NCBI GenBank assembly: GCA_024305745.1
Contig: JAHRBS010000008.1
Span: 1,612,001 to 1,676,000 of the forward strand
DNA from: Polyporus tsugae
Taxonomy: Eukaryota; Basidiomycota; Agaricomycetes; Polyporales; Polyporaceae
Reading direction: 5' to 3'
DNA length: 64,000 nucleotides
This document shows positions 1 to 11,052 of the stretch, one piece after another (positions within the stretch are counted from its first letter, which is position 1; each line of letters begins with the position of its first letter). Below the pieces are notes generated by a model. It saw nothing but the letters and a program-made list of their open reading frames with translations. It did not search any database and was not told the DNA's origin. The position numbers and the translations under genes are program-made.

Positions 1-2
1 AC

Positions 3-589
3 CAGCCAACCGGGAGCGGGCCGCGCCACATCGCAATCAGAGGTATGTTTTCAACCACGTTGAGCATATAGCGGTGGTTTATTGCATGGTTTACGTTGCA
101 GGAAACACTCTCTACACGCTCCACGAGACTGCCAGCACGTTGACGCAGCAAGAAATCCCGCCCGCGCCGAATGGCACCACGGGCCCTCTCATCGCGAACT
201 TTAGTGTCATCCCCCCAGGTCTTCCTCAGGGCGCTGTCATGAGGGCGGCAGAGATTCAGCTTGCTGAGGCATCTCCGTCATTCCCAGAGCCGTTCATCTA
301 CGTGTCGAATCGCAACATCGGGTCCCCGCCACTCGACCCACGAGGAGAGGCCATCACGATTTTCCGCGTCGAACCGGAGCTCGAACTTGTCGGATTCGTT
401 TTCACGGGACTCGACCAGATCCGCGGGATGGAGCTGGGCGGTCCGGAGAACGAGTTTTTGATCGCGAGCGGGGTCGAGGGGAGCGCAGGCACGATCATGC
501 TGAAAAGGACGGACGGCGGGGGGAACCTCGAGATCCTGGCGAGAAACACCGATATCCCGACGAGGTCGACGTTCGTGTGGCTGAATTGA
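3..589 (+). CDS. 3' part of a beta-propeller lactonase / muconate-cyclase-like protein (5' end outside window)
   Basis: Two exons are visible (3..42 and 102..589), joined over a 59-nt GT-AG intron that starts GTATGT and ends TTGCAG. Splicing restores the segment GPRHIAIRGNTLYTLHE. GPRH followed by a short beta-strand and LYTLHE is typical of the C-terminal half of the 7-bladed propeller lactonase family (6-phosphogluconolactonase and carboxy-cis,cis-muconate cyclase relatives). The protein ends STFVWLN, and a terminal FVWL is seen in the fungal cyclase-like members. Family members act on sugar lactones or aromatic ring-cleavage products, but the substrate cannot be assigned from this fragment. 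About 175 C-terminal residues are present. Confidence 0.75.
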   Translation, partial: ANRERAAPHRNQRYVFNHVEHIAVVYCMVYVAGNTLYTLHETASTLTQQEIPPAPNGTTGPLIANFSVIPPGLPQGAVMRAAEIQLAEASPSFPEPFIYVSNRNIGSPPLDPRGEAITIFRVEPELELVGFVFTGLDQIRGMELGGPENEFLIASGVEGSAGTIMLKRTDGGGNLEILARNTDIPTRSTFVWLN

Positions 590-1395
590 GTACCAACGTT
601 GTCGGAATGGCTTGGGCTGCGCAAAACCGATGTTTGTGCCTTCTAAACGTTCTCGTGCTAATGGTGAATGGCTGTCGCCAGCTTGAGATGATACCAATAT
701 GACGGGGCTGGCAGCATAGGCTGGAGGCTCGTGAATGCCTAATGCTTAGCCCAGACTGCTGCACTGCAGTCACTGTATCCAATTCGAGTCATGATGTCCT
801 CAAGCAACGATGTTCTAGCATATTCATTAACTTAGTCTAGGGAGACTACTGTAGTCCTAGGATGTTTGGGAATAGGAACGAACTTGAACATGATGTATAC
901 AACTGCCAGTGGTAGTCTGGCAGTCTGGCACGGCCGCGGTGGGGAGAACGGCTCCGGCGCAGTTCTGCCGGGCCGGCAATTGCCGACCAGCGAAGAATTC
1001 CGAGTCGCCTCGGCCGCGGCCTTCGTCTCGACCGCCACCACCCTCTCCTCCTGGATTTTACCTTTTTCCTCCTTGTTGTGGCGATTACCTCAGGCTCTAT
1101 CTGCTCCCTGTCTGCCCCCCTATGCCTTTTTGAACAGTAGAATTGCTCTTGGCGCGCAAGTTCCGACGATTTCAAGGGCCAAGGAGCCAGCGACAGAACT
1201 CTGCCTCTCGGAGAACGTTTATCGGCTGCGATTAATTCTGGTTGGTGTTTGGGAAGGCAGAATCCTTTTGTGCGTTGCTAGGAGACTCGGCTGTACGTTT
1301 ATGTGAGGTGACTGAGGTGAGACTAGAGCCATTTCCAATATTGTTCCTCGTCCTAAGCTCCAACAGCGTCCCGTACAAGGGGTTTACTGCGCAAC
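590..1395. other. Intergenic region upstream of the LIM gene
   Basis: No open frame with convincing coding character is seen. It should hold the 3' UTR of the lactonase-like gene and the promoter of the LIM gene. A short inverted repeat lies at about 837-860 (arms GACTAC/GTAGTC around one base, flanked by CTAG on both sides). Confidence 0.6.
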
Positions 1396-4300
1396 ATGGC
1401 ACAACCTGGCTACTCGTCGTATCACCAACAGACGGCGTATGCTTATTCCCAGGTTCAGGCACCTGAAGCCTACGACTCCAGGATGCAGCCCCAACACCAA
1501 CACCCTGCGCACTATCAGCAGCGATCATACAGCCCGCTCCCTCCACAGCAGCCTCACTCATACGCACCGCCCGTGCAGCGTCCCCTGTCCGCGATCAATC
1601 CTGTATCGTATTCGCTTGCTCAACCCCCTAGTCCCATGTCGGCCACACACCCACAATGTGACCCATATTATCCCCGTCCGCCGCCTTCTCCCCAGCCTCA
1701 TAGTCAGACTCACCCAGCTAACCCATATCCTTCCCCAATCTCTCCAGCGTCCCCTCAAATCGGTACCCCGCATTCCATAAGACGACCGCTACCGTCTCCA
1801 CGCGGTCTTCCGGCGCCACCAACTAACGGTACGATTCCAACGCCACAACCAACGCCATCCCCTGGTCCGTTCGTCGGCGCGCATCGACCAACACATTCCG
1901 TTCCAAACGCGTTTCCTCCACACCCCCCATCAAATTTTATCACTCGGATCCCTTCCGGGCAAGACGTATCCCAGGCGGCAAGTGTATTTTCATCTGCATC
2001 TGCCAGTCCCCCTCGTCCACTGCCACTTCCTCGTTCCTCGGGGTCATTCGACTTGGCGTCCGCGCAAAGTCAGAACCAGAGCCAAGTCATTCCCCGGAGT
2101 CCTCCAAAGCGTGCGCTCCCTGTGCCGACTGTGTCTTCTTTCGATCACCGGAAGTCTGAGCCGGTGCCAGCTCTAGGATCGAAGTTCGTGCCATTGTGGA
2201 AACGCGCGTTACCCCAGCCCGGAGGCTCCTCGATTGTGGATTCTACACAGACTTCTCAGGGGCAGCCCCAACTCGAGCGGAGAAGCACCGTGTCTGGCGG
2301 CGCACGTCCTCTGCCCTCTCCCGGCGCGCCGACCAATGCAGCTAGCATATCTCGAGACCAACTCACGCATCCTGGCACGTTACCGCCGCACTTACAGTTG
2401 CAGAACGTGCCGCGATCGCCTCAAACAACAACACAACCTCTTCAGCCTCCGCCACCCGCATCTTTCCCTGCTGCTATTGCCGGTACCGGCACATTGCCTC
2501 TCGTGTCGCGCTTCACTGCCCGCGAGCGTTCGCGTACGCTTCCGCTCCCAACTGCTGCGCCTACGTATCCTCTTCCACCAGAACCATCTTCGCCAAATGC
2601 CGTCGCCGGCCAGCGCAACTCGGAATCACCAACCAGTTCAGACGACGACGAGTTGACAAATGCCCTGCTTGAACGTCATGCCCGTTCTCCAAGTCCACAG
2701 TTCGGAATCCGTGATCTTCCATCGCGAAGTAATCCTCCGCCATACAACAATGGCCCGGCCGGTGTCACCCCCCGTGCTCGTCGCGAGCTCCCATCACCAG
2801 GTCCACCCTCGCCAAGTCTTGATGGCCAGACAGAAGCTAGTCTCGCGTTGCGCATGGCTGCGACATCGCTTCGGTCCACTTCGCCGACGTTCCGAGCGCC
2901 CCACGAGCATTCACAATCTCTGTCGAGCCCAGCCACATCGCGACCCATGCCTCAACCACCTGCACAACGTCAGCCGCAGCCGCAACCGCCACAACCGAGC
3001 GGCTGGCCAGCGGCCCTTCCTCCCCTCCCCCGAGCGCCTACAAGCCCGAACCCCATCTTGCCCCCAGCGCCGCAATCCGCGTTCGCGCAAATGCAGGCAC
3101 GCGCGTTGCCTACACCTATGCGCTCGAATACGACTGCAGGCACAGTCTCGTCGCCCTTCCCGCGTTCACCAAGGAAACCAGAACTAGACTTGAGCCTCGA
3201 TGACGCCCCGCCGCCTTCGCTGAGACGCTCGCCCGGGCCGCCCCCGTCTTCGTTTCCCCAGCGTTCGCCGGTCAGCTTCAATTCTCCGCTGCCCAGCGCG
3301 CCGCACGCCCAGGCGGGACCACGCTCGCTGGTTGGAGGGGGACAGCTCCAGCGGGCGGTGTCTGACGCGGGGTCGGTGTTCACGCTGTCCAACTTCCCCA
3401 CGCCGCCCACCCACGTTAACGCCCCGCCTGTGCCGCCCCTTCCAAAGAAGGGCGCGTTTAGTCTCCCGGGCTCGGCAAATTCGACAGGGACGAGCTTTAA
3501 TCGACCGCCTTCTCCCGCGAAACAGCTGCCGTTCCAGCGCCCGCCGTCCCCTGCCAAGCCCCAGGCTCCGTTCCAGCAGCCGCCTTTACCGGCGAAGCCG
3601 CAATGGAAGTCGACCATCTCGTCGCCCTCGAAGCAGTGGCAGTCGACCGTCCCATCGCCCTCGAAGCAATGGCAGTCGACCACCTCGTCACCCTCGAGGC
3701 AGTGGCAGTCGTCCATATCGTCCCCGACGAAGCAAGAGTTCGAGCAGCCGGCTCCCCAGAAGCCGTTCTCGTCTGCGCGGTCCCAGTCTCCCGGGCGCTT
3801 CCAGCCGCCAGCGCCGGTGTCGAACCAGTCGTCGCAGGGCACCCCGCGGATCCCGAAGATCTCGTTCCCTGCGAGTGCGGACGGAGATAGCGACGAGGAC
3901 GACTTGGACGGGCCTGTGATCAACATCTCTGGCTCGAGCCAGTCGGGGCCCCCGAATCTTCCGCGGATATCCTTCGGGGACGATGACGACCACAACGGTA
4001 TACCGTCGATCGACATCGGGGGTGCGGACGACGGGCCATCCGTTCCGCAGATCTCACTTCCCGGCGAGCCTTCCTCCTCGTCCCAGTCCCAAAGGAGGAC
4101 TCAGCCGCAGACGCAAAGAATTCAGCAGACGCTGTCGAACCCACGGATGGAGGCTGCGAAACGGAGCGGGCTAGTGTGTGGAGGGTGCGGCGGGCCGATC
4201 ATTGGGAGGATTGTGAGCGCGATGGACATGCGATGGCACCCGGGGTGCTTCAGGTGCTGCGTGTGCGACGAGCTGCTGGAGAACCTGAGCTCGTTCGCGC

Positions 4301-4947
4301 ACGACGGGCGGCCGTACTGTCATCTGGACTACCACGAGGTGCGTTATTGTTCTCTGCACGGGCTGCTACGAAGCTGACCGCGTTTTGTTTTTGTTTTATT
4401 CGCAGCAATTCGCGCCGAGGTGCTACCACTGCGAGACGGCGATCGTCGACGAGCGGTTCATCACGCTCGACGACCAAGAGCTGGGGAAACGGACCTATCA
4501 CGAGCAGCACTTCTTCTGCGCAGAGTGCGGCGACCCATTCCTCCCGCCATTGGCCCCTGGTGCGCCCTCGCGCACGTTCGCGGGCGACGGCGAGTTCACG
4601 GCGAGCGCGGAGGACGACGTCGGGTTCACGGTGTACAAGGGCCACCCGTACTGCGAGGCGTGCCACGTGCGCCTCCGGATGCCGAAATGCAAAAAGTGCA
4701 AGAAGAGCATCCGGGACGGGATGCAGGCGGTCGAGGCGCTGGGCGGGAAGTGGTGCTGGGAGTGCTTCACTTGTGCGGTACGTGACTGTTCTCTTGAGTG
4801 GTCTTGTTGTCTCAACGCTGACTTGTGTTGTCTTTTGGTTCGATGCAGCGCTGCGACAGACCGTTCGAGAATCCGGCGTTCTTCCAGCGGGATGGCAAGC
4901 CGTTCTGCGAGAACTGCTTCAGCATCATGATCCGAAACGAAATTTAA
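1396..4947 (+). CDS. Three-LIM-domain protein with a long disordered proline-rich N-terminus (paxillin-like)
   Basis: Exons 1396..4338, 4406..4777 and 4849..4947 encode about 1136 residues. The first ~920 residues are Pro/Ser/Gln-rich and appear disordered, with many PxxP and SPSP stretches. Three LIM zinc fingers follow. LIM1 (~927-978) opens CGGC and closes CHLDYH. LIM2 (~986-1055) opens CYHC and closes CEAC. LIM3 (~1063 to the end) opens CKKC and closes CENC. Both introns fall inside the LIM region and keep phase 0, and removing them joins the finger ligands correctly. The architecture (long tail, C-terminal tandem LIMs) matches fungal paxillin-like proteins such as yeast Pxl1, which act at sites of polarised growth and cytokinesis by recruiting Rho-pathway partners. 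That role is inferred. The start is the first ATG of the long frame. Confidence 0.88.
3601..3732 (+). repeat. Four 33-bp tandem coding repeats in the LIM protein
   Basis: Four consecutive 11-codon units follow the pattern QWxSTxxSPSK/R (residues ~736-779). They are directly preceded by RPPSPAK / RPPSPAK / QPPLPAK units. The DNA copies differ at several positions but keep the unit length exactly. Each unit carries one SP dipeptide, a possible proline-directed phosphorylation site. Confidence 0.85.
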
Positions 4948-5479
4948 TGTGAGCCTCGACTCGATTTTTACGGACCGCGAGTTCAGTCTAGCTCCTCCTT
5001 TTGCCGTGTTCCTTTCACTTTGGACCACGATTTGCTCTCGTTTGTAATCCTATTGCTGCCCTCAACGCCTACTGCTGTCTCTAATCTTGATATTCCCCTC
5101 CGCTCGCAACGCTTGTCCTAAGTTAATATCCAAAGTTGTTGTACTTCCGAGTCGATGTCGTACTACCCTGACGTACATACCTGATTCTGTGCAGAAGCCC
5201 CCATGTGTTTATAGTAATTTATACGGCTGAACTTGTGAGTTGTATTGGACAGCAATCGAAACGGACAAATTAGGCGCGCCAACAGTGTCCTCTTCCTCTT
5301 CCTCCAACCACCACCACCACCACAAACACCCTATCCTTACTCGGACCACGAAGTATGACCATACTCTGTGCGACCTTCCTGTGAAGCATTTGTTTGCCTC
5401 ACACTAATCGCAACAAGTCGACATTGGCACCCTCGCGTGCCGCTATTTGCGCGCAGTGGCCATCCACCATGTTTTTGCA
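4948..5479. other. Intergenic region downstream of the LIM gene
   Basis: It contains the presumed 3' UTR and a short pyrimidine/CCA-rich run at about 5290-5330. No gene is recognised. Confidence 0.5.
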
Positions 5480-6552
5480 CTTTCGCGGAATTGTGTCCTT
5501 TGATCACCTCATATCCTTCCGCAAGCCTCAGCCATTCACCTATCATTGAAGCGAAAACGTCCTGAAGTGCTCCATCTACAGCCTCCCTCCTCGGGCTGCC
5601 CCAGCGTCTTCCTCGCACACTCAAGAGCATATCCCTGGCCCATTCCACCTCAAATTCCTCACGTTCGGTTCGTCGTTCCACGCGCGACACCACAAATCCT
5701 CGATTTCCGGCCTGTTCCGCATCCTTTCCCTGTTCTCAATCGACGAGCTCGACGATGAACGTGGCATTGGCGAGTTCAAACCGTCGGCCCCGCTCGACCC
5801 AACGGTCCTTCATCGGCCTCTTAGTATCAAGAACTGCAGCTCAGCGGGTATAAATTCTCGGATCGGAAATGTCCGCCCTTGCTCATCAATGCATTCGCGG
5901 AGAGCATCGTGCCGGGGTGCCTTCAGAACATCAGCACTCATTGCTGCTCGATGGCCACCGTTTCTGCTATCGGCAAACTGCTTGCACGTGGTGGCTCCGA
6001 CCTGACGAGCCTGGACATTGGTGCAGATGCTCCAGATGTGTCGGAGCGAGAGAAGTGGAAGGATCCGCTTGACAGTACGTTCATCTCATCATCGACTCGG
6101 CTTTGGTGCAGGACGCTGACGGGCCACCGTGCAGACCACTGGCACAGACTGGACCTCACGTCATGCCCGAAGCTGGAGTCGATCGTGATCCATGTCTACT
6201 TCCGTCCATCATGCAGCACTTCAAAGCCGTCGAAAGTCCCCGCCCTGAGCCTCGCTGGCGCTGGTATGCTCTCTCAGATATCGCAGACTTTGCGCCGGCG
6301 GTTAGGATCTGCGTGTATGACCTGCCTCGAGTCACGACGCTGAACAACAAGCGGATGCTGCGGTTGCAAGAGTTCGACAAGGTGCTCGCCGCGGACAGAT
6401 TCCCCGATCTAGAAGAGGTCGTTCTCAATATCCAGCCCCACGATGATCTCCGGAGAAAGCAGAGGTGCAACTGGCAACACATTGTCGGAGGGGTCCAGAG
6501 GGCCTTGCCGGGTCTCCACACGCGAGGCTTGCTGACTGTTCGAGAGCGGTAA
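5480..6552 (+). pseudogene. Decayed F-box / LRR-type gene
   Basis: Fragments of one F-box-family protein lie in order but in different frames. One reads DHLISFRKPQPFTYH, interrupted by an in-frame TGA at 5547-5549, and continues as HLKFLTFGSSFHARHH. A second frame gives LINAFAESIVPGCLQNI and KWKDPLD. After a plausible 60-nt intron (6075..6134) it continues HWHRLDLTSCPKLESIVI. A third frame then carries AADRFPDLEEVVLNIQP to the end. Leucine-rich phrases such as CPKLESIVI and FPDLEEVVL are typical of basidiomycete F-box proteins. At least one stop and two frame changes cannot be explained by ordinary introns, so I call it a pseudogene. A sequencing error or an unusual intron pattern could account for part of this. 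Confidence 0.6.
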
Positions 6553-7129
6553 GGGGATGGTCATCCTCATACATGGTGATTCGCCCGAAGTCTTGCATTG
6601 GCATGTCCTGATGGTTGCGCACATCATAGTCGCCCTGACTGTTGCGATCTCAACTGCTTCCATATTCGACTGCAAATCTCCTTGCCAAGTTCTTTCTTTC
6701 CCCTTTTCCGGCTTCTCATTTTTTCCGACCACTTTTGTTGATGGTGATGCTTATCGCTCCTCTGGTGCGTTTGCCTCCAAGTCGACGTCAACTTCTTCTC
6801 ATCCTAGAAGCACCTTGTAGGGCCCCGTTTCTCCTCTTTCTCCATCAGCAACTCAGGTTTGTGCTGCAACGTCAGTAGATTTCCAGCGCCGGTCACGATG
6901 TCAATGTAATGTCGATCAGATCTCGTTAACCCGTAAGGTCATGGTGTTTGGTCTGAGGGGCCTACGTAACGTAATGCACATTGTATTTCTCGAATTGAAC
7001 TGGTATTCGTTAGCCTTTACCAGTCCTCGTCTTATATTGCTACCATATAATAAAATCGACGTACCCCGCGCGAGTAGAAGGCGAGTGCTCGCTTTGCCTG
7101 AGTCTGCTTCATCGTTGGGACGGATCGCA
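6553..7129. other. Intergenic region between the F-box relic and the tRNA
   Basis: Only short pyrimidine-rich runs are seen (about 6690-6720 and 6830-6850). No coding sequence can be supported. Confidence 0.5.
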
Positions 7130-7230
7130 GTCACTTTGCCGGAGTGGTTAACGGGATCGCCTGCTATGTAACTATTCGCAGATTCAGCGGTTGTGCTTTG
7201 CACGCGAGTGTTCGAATCGCTCAGGTGACG
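7130..7230 (+). tRNA. tRNA-Ser(GCT) with an intron
   Basis: A full class II tRNA folds. The acceptor stem pairs GTCACTT (7130-7136) with AGGTGAC (7223-7229), with G as discriminator. The D-stem is CCG/CGG around GAGTGGTTAA. The anticodon stem pairs ATCGC (7156-7160) with GCGGT (7187-7191). The anticodon GCT sits at 7163-7165. A long variable arm has stem GTGC/GCAC. The T-arm pairs GAGTG with CGCTC around TTCGAAT. A 19-nt intron (7167-7185) lies one base 3' of the anticodon, the canonical position for nuclear tRNA introns. The mature length would be 82 nt, normal for tRNA-Ser. It decodes AGC/AGT. Confidence 0.92.
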
Positions 7231-7231
7231 C

Positions 7232-7236
7232 TTTTT
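7232..7236 (+). terminator. RNA polymerase III terminator of the tRNA-Ser gene
   Basis: A run of five T on the sense strand begins two bases after the discriminator base, as expected for a Pol III stop. Confidence 0.85.
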
Positions 7237-7521
7237 CTGCAAACAACATCGCAAGTGCCAGTCCGCCTTCGAATGCACTCGCCGTGGCTGCCGCGTCAGT
7301 GTTTTCCGGACCGAGGCTACATAGTAGTGTCTTTCATCGAATACAATGGAAAAGAGATACATGCATGTGAGTAAACAGACAGTGCAGGGGCTTGAAGGAG
7401 GTTTTGTGACAGTAAAGAGACACCGTACTTGGGACGAGACTTGTATCACAGAGCGAACGATACACATCAATATATAGTCCACAGGTTCAACATGTTACCA
7501 CAGCGCGAAGCGGACGGTGGG

Positions 7522-10363
7522 TCAAACAGCTTCATCCCCCTGCGGCACCGCCTGAAGAGCGATTCCACCCCCATACGACGTGGGGTCAGAACCAGAGAGC
7601 CGCGATTTCCGCCGCCGGGGCACGTACGTGAGCGACCGCGCGGCGGTCTTTGAGAACGTCCGCGAGAACGACCTCAGCCGCGTGGCGACCGAGGCGGGCG
7701 CGCGCTTCACCAGGCCGTGCATCTGCTTCATCTTCGTCGCGAGCGAGTAGATACCCGGCTGCGACTTCCAGTCGCTGTTGCAGAGGATGACGGCGAGGAG
7801 GAGGATCGAGATGCCCGCAACGATGCAGACGCTGATGCGCGTGATCCCGCTCGTGTCGTGCACGCACACCCAGAAGAGTGCGATGAAGAACGTGAGGAGC
7901 CTGAGTAGGGGCGCAGGGGGTCAGACTGTGCAGTGAGGGGGTTGGACGAGCTGCTCACCCCCAGAGGAAGAACGCGGCCGGAATGCTGAAGATGACCGCC
8001 AGCTTCTCGATGCCGCCTGGGGATACCGCACGTTCACACAAGTATGCCACCTGTGCGGCCGATCGTAATGACAGTCAGACGTCGTCAGTGGAAAGACGGA
8101 GTGAAACGTACCGCATTCTCGGTATGGCGGTGAGTACTCCGCCGATGTTGCGCCGATAGAATCGTACAGGCGACAATGTTTCCGAGACTGAGCAGGGTCG
8201 AGATGTAGCTAACTATCTGGCCCATCGTCCGATCCGGCGCTGCATTTCCGCCTTGGTCGACGCTCTGGATGGCGAGGAATCCGACGTTCGCCGAGAGGAT
8301 GATGGTAGACTGTTGGAGATCCACGCGAAATTAATTCTTACCCCCGAGAGGTTGATTAGACGACGTACAGGGGTGATGGACGCGGCCCAGTCTTCCTGGA
8401 GCTCGCTGATGAAGTTGTTCCAGTGGTCGTAGTTGATCTTGTTGTCGACCCATGTGTGGCTCAGCCGCTCGAAGTAGATGTGGGGCGTCAAGAAGAAGAA
8501 CCACGAAAATGCTCTAAATATCTTCGAACGATGGTGGTACTTCGGCTCCTCCTCGAACACGCTCTTGTCACAGTCAAGCTGGGCGTAGCGCTCTCCGTGG
8601 AAACGGAGGAACTTCTCTCGATCTGTGATGGATTGACATAAGTAAATTGGCGCCCCGAGTCGTCCCAGTACATGGTGAGGCCACCTACACAGTGTGAAAT
8701 GCATCCGGGCTACATGATGGTCAGTATAGACGGAATGCTCGGCATGTAGCTGAGTGATTACTCACCAATCATAACCATGTGCTCCGGACGGACGTGCCGA
8801 CCGGAAGCTATTCGATGAAGGTTCAAATTGGGTGTTTGAACAATTACCTCGAGAGGTCGTGGAACACACTTACAATCTGACACGTCAATCTCCTTCAACG
8901 CCTGGAGAAGGCGATGTGCATCATCAGAGCTGTATGGCGAGGTAGAGGACCTTGACGTTTCTTTGTCTGGTACAGCGAAGGCCGGCTGTGTTTATACCTA
9001 GCACCTCCACACGAGCTAGAGTGGACTTACCAAACATTTGGTAGGAGACGGTGGCTCGCAGATTTGCGACAGTCTCTGAGGGCATGCTACGACCGTGGGG
9101 GAACATATATAAGTGCTCCCTGAAGGCGATGTCAGTGCGGGATGCATGCTAAAGCAGCAGTCAGCGATTGCAACGGCGGCGAGTTGGGGTCAGATCGTAC
9201 CTGCAGGATGGAGGGAGGTAGCTACCAATAGCCCATCGTCGCACCATGCCCTGATAGGCAGAGGATTCTACGTTAATAATTATCTCTATTCCCCGAGCGA
9301 TGGTCTTACGCAGGTGTTCTCTTGAGATGACTCTCAGTTCGGCGCCATCACAGTAGAAGTTGGACGAAACCGGATGCAACCAGAATGCCTCCTCCTTCGT
9401 CTTGTCCACCACATAATAACAACCAAGTTTGTCACCCGGTTTCGCATCAAGGTCTTCGTCGTCAATCAAATCGACCCCGAACTCGATGTCTCTGCGCGAT
9501 AACTGTGGATGTGCGGGGAGTGCCTCCTGGAGCTTCTCGATCACTCGTTCTATCGCTTCAAGATTCGCCTCGTCGTACAACCATAAGTTCGTGTAGAAAT
9601 TCTGCAGAAAGTGCGATCATGGTGCCCAGAGTATATGAGTCGATTGAAGGAAGCTGACATACCTCAGCACGAAAGTACACCGACCCCTCTGGGTGCTCAT
9701 ACCGCCTCCAACCCAGTGTTCCCAGGGAGCCGGGCCTAGCAAAAGTTAAGGGTTAAGTGATTGCCGCTTGAGGAGGATGACTGGGCGGGGAACACTCGCC
9801 TGAAGTTTATTCCGTTGACGGGCGGGACCGTCTCGATCAATTCCACTTCCTCATTTTCGTAGTTCCTAATGCGTGGATCACATAATATGAGAACTACACC
9901 GCGAGCGATGCACGGATGCGACTTACAGCTTGTCTCGCCGGGAGTACCGCATACTGGTGAAGAACGACACGGGACTCGGTGCCAACCATACCGCTCCATA
10001 TCTGCGTCCCACGATTGAAGTGGACTCGGGCTCTGCGACCAAAGGCCCGCCCAAGATGGTGTCTGGATTGTCGGCACCGGGGGATGAAGGAGTGCCGGAC
10101 AGCGTCACAGAAGAGGCTGTCGATGCTGAAGACTCTGGGCGATTCGTCTCCAGACTGGGATCCGTCAAATGGTGTTCGTTCTGAGGTGGTGTAGGGGATG
10201 GGGTACGCGTCGGGCCCGGCGATGGGGAGCTTCTTCGTATTTCAGGCATGAGGGGACGCTCCTGGGACTCAACACCGCCAGGTGTCGCCTGATGAGGCCT
10301 AGGGGGAAGTCTATCCGGACGAATATCCAGAGGAGCAGAGAGGTGTGGGGCGAGCACAGACAT
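7522..10363 (-). CDS. WW-like-motif multi-pass membrane protein, paralog A
   Basis: Thirteen exons: 9927..10363, 9800..9865, 9663..9735, 9310..9601, 9226..9250, 9031..9119, 8874..8966, 8766..8807, 8689..8709, 8369..8622, 8112..8309, 7959..8050, 7522..7900; about 686 residues. Order of parts: a Ser/Pro-rich N-terminus; a WW-like segment (LGWRRYEHPEGSVYF); a cytosolic-type domain with LGCYYVVD and AFWLHP; YMFPHGR; FLRFHGERYAQLD; an aromatic segment (FSWFFFLTP); then hydrophobic helices (TIILSANVGFLAI, IVSYISTLLSLGNIVACTIL, AVIFSIPAAFFLWG, and two near the C-terminus) and a basic tail. The family occurs as hypothetical proteins in Agaricomycetes; no function is known to me. The intron 9736..9799 appears to use a GC donor, whereas paralog B has GT at the same place. 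Confidence 0.82.
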
Positions 10364-11052
10364 GATGCCGTCCTGGAGAGGTGGACCGGAGGCAAGCTGG
10401 ATGTAGGGCTCAGAACGATATCCCAGTCACTTTGGTGCCACCCTAGGACAGCATTGTGGACGCCGACACGAGGCATGGGTCGAGGCGAACCTAATGTATT
10501 CCATGGGAAGGGCCTCCAGCGCGGCCTTTAGCCGGCTTGGAGATTAGACGTAAAAGCTGGCCTGGTGGCGCCGGCATCTATGTCCATGTGACCGTCAGAC
10601 GCTATGCTGCAACAGGAAACCTCGGAGAAGATATACCAAAGAACAGCTCCGGAAACGCTGCTCGATCTGCTGAAAACCCCAAGTTACAGTATAAGTGCAA
10701 GTGCGCATGCAGGTCAAGAGCCCACCGTTACAAAATATTCAACTCCGCCGGCTGTTGCTTGACAGCATTACCGTTTAGGGCGGCTCTTCAAAAGCCTGGA
10801 ACCCGGCGCGAACACTGGTCCGAGAGCATCGGGGGGTGGGACCGACGGCGATAGTGGCATTATGTAACTTGTAGCGTAAACAAGGAAGATGAATATGGAT
10901 ACAACCCAGGTGAAGGTAACGCAGGAGCGCGGATCACGGCGCCCGTAAACACGACTATAGGCAGACGATCATAGTACGAGACTAAGGACGGGCAAGGGAC
11001 TCGGTCCAACAATCCGTGTGCTACTACAACCGTGCGTTCACGTATGGAACAT
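10364..11052. other. Intergenic region, promoter side of paralog A
   Basis: It lies between the 3' end of paralog B and the ATG of paralog A. No coding sequence is recognised. Confidence 0.5.

Noticed and set aside
2970..4016. 348-codon frame on the minus strand inside the LIM gene
   Set aside because: It mirrors the proline-rich coding strand (giving Gly/Asp/Cys-rich sequence) and has no domain. Antisense shadow of a GC-rich exon.
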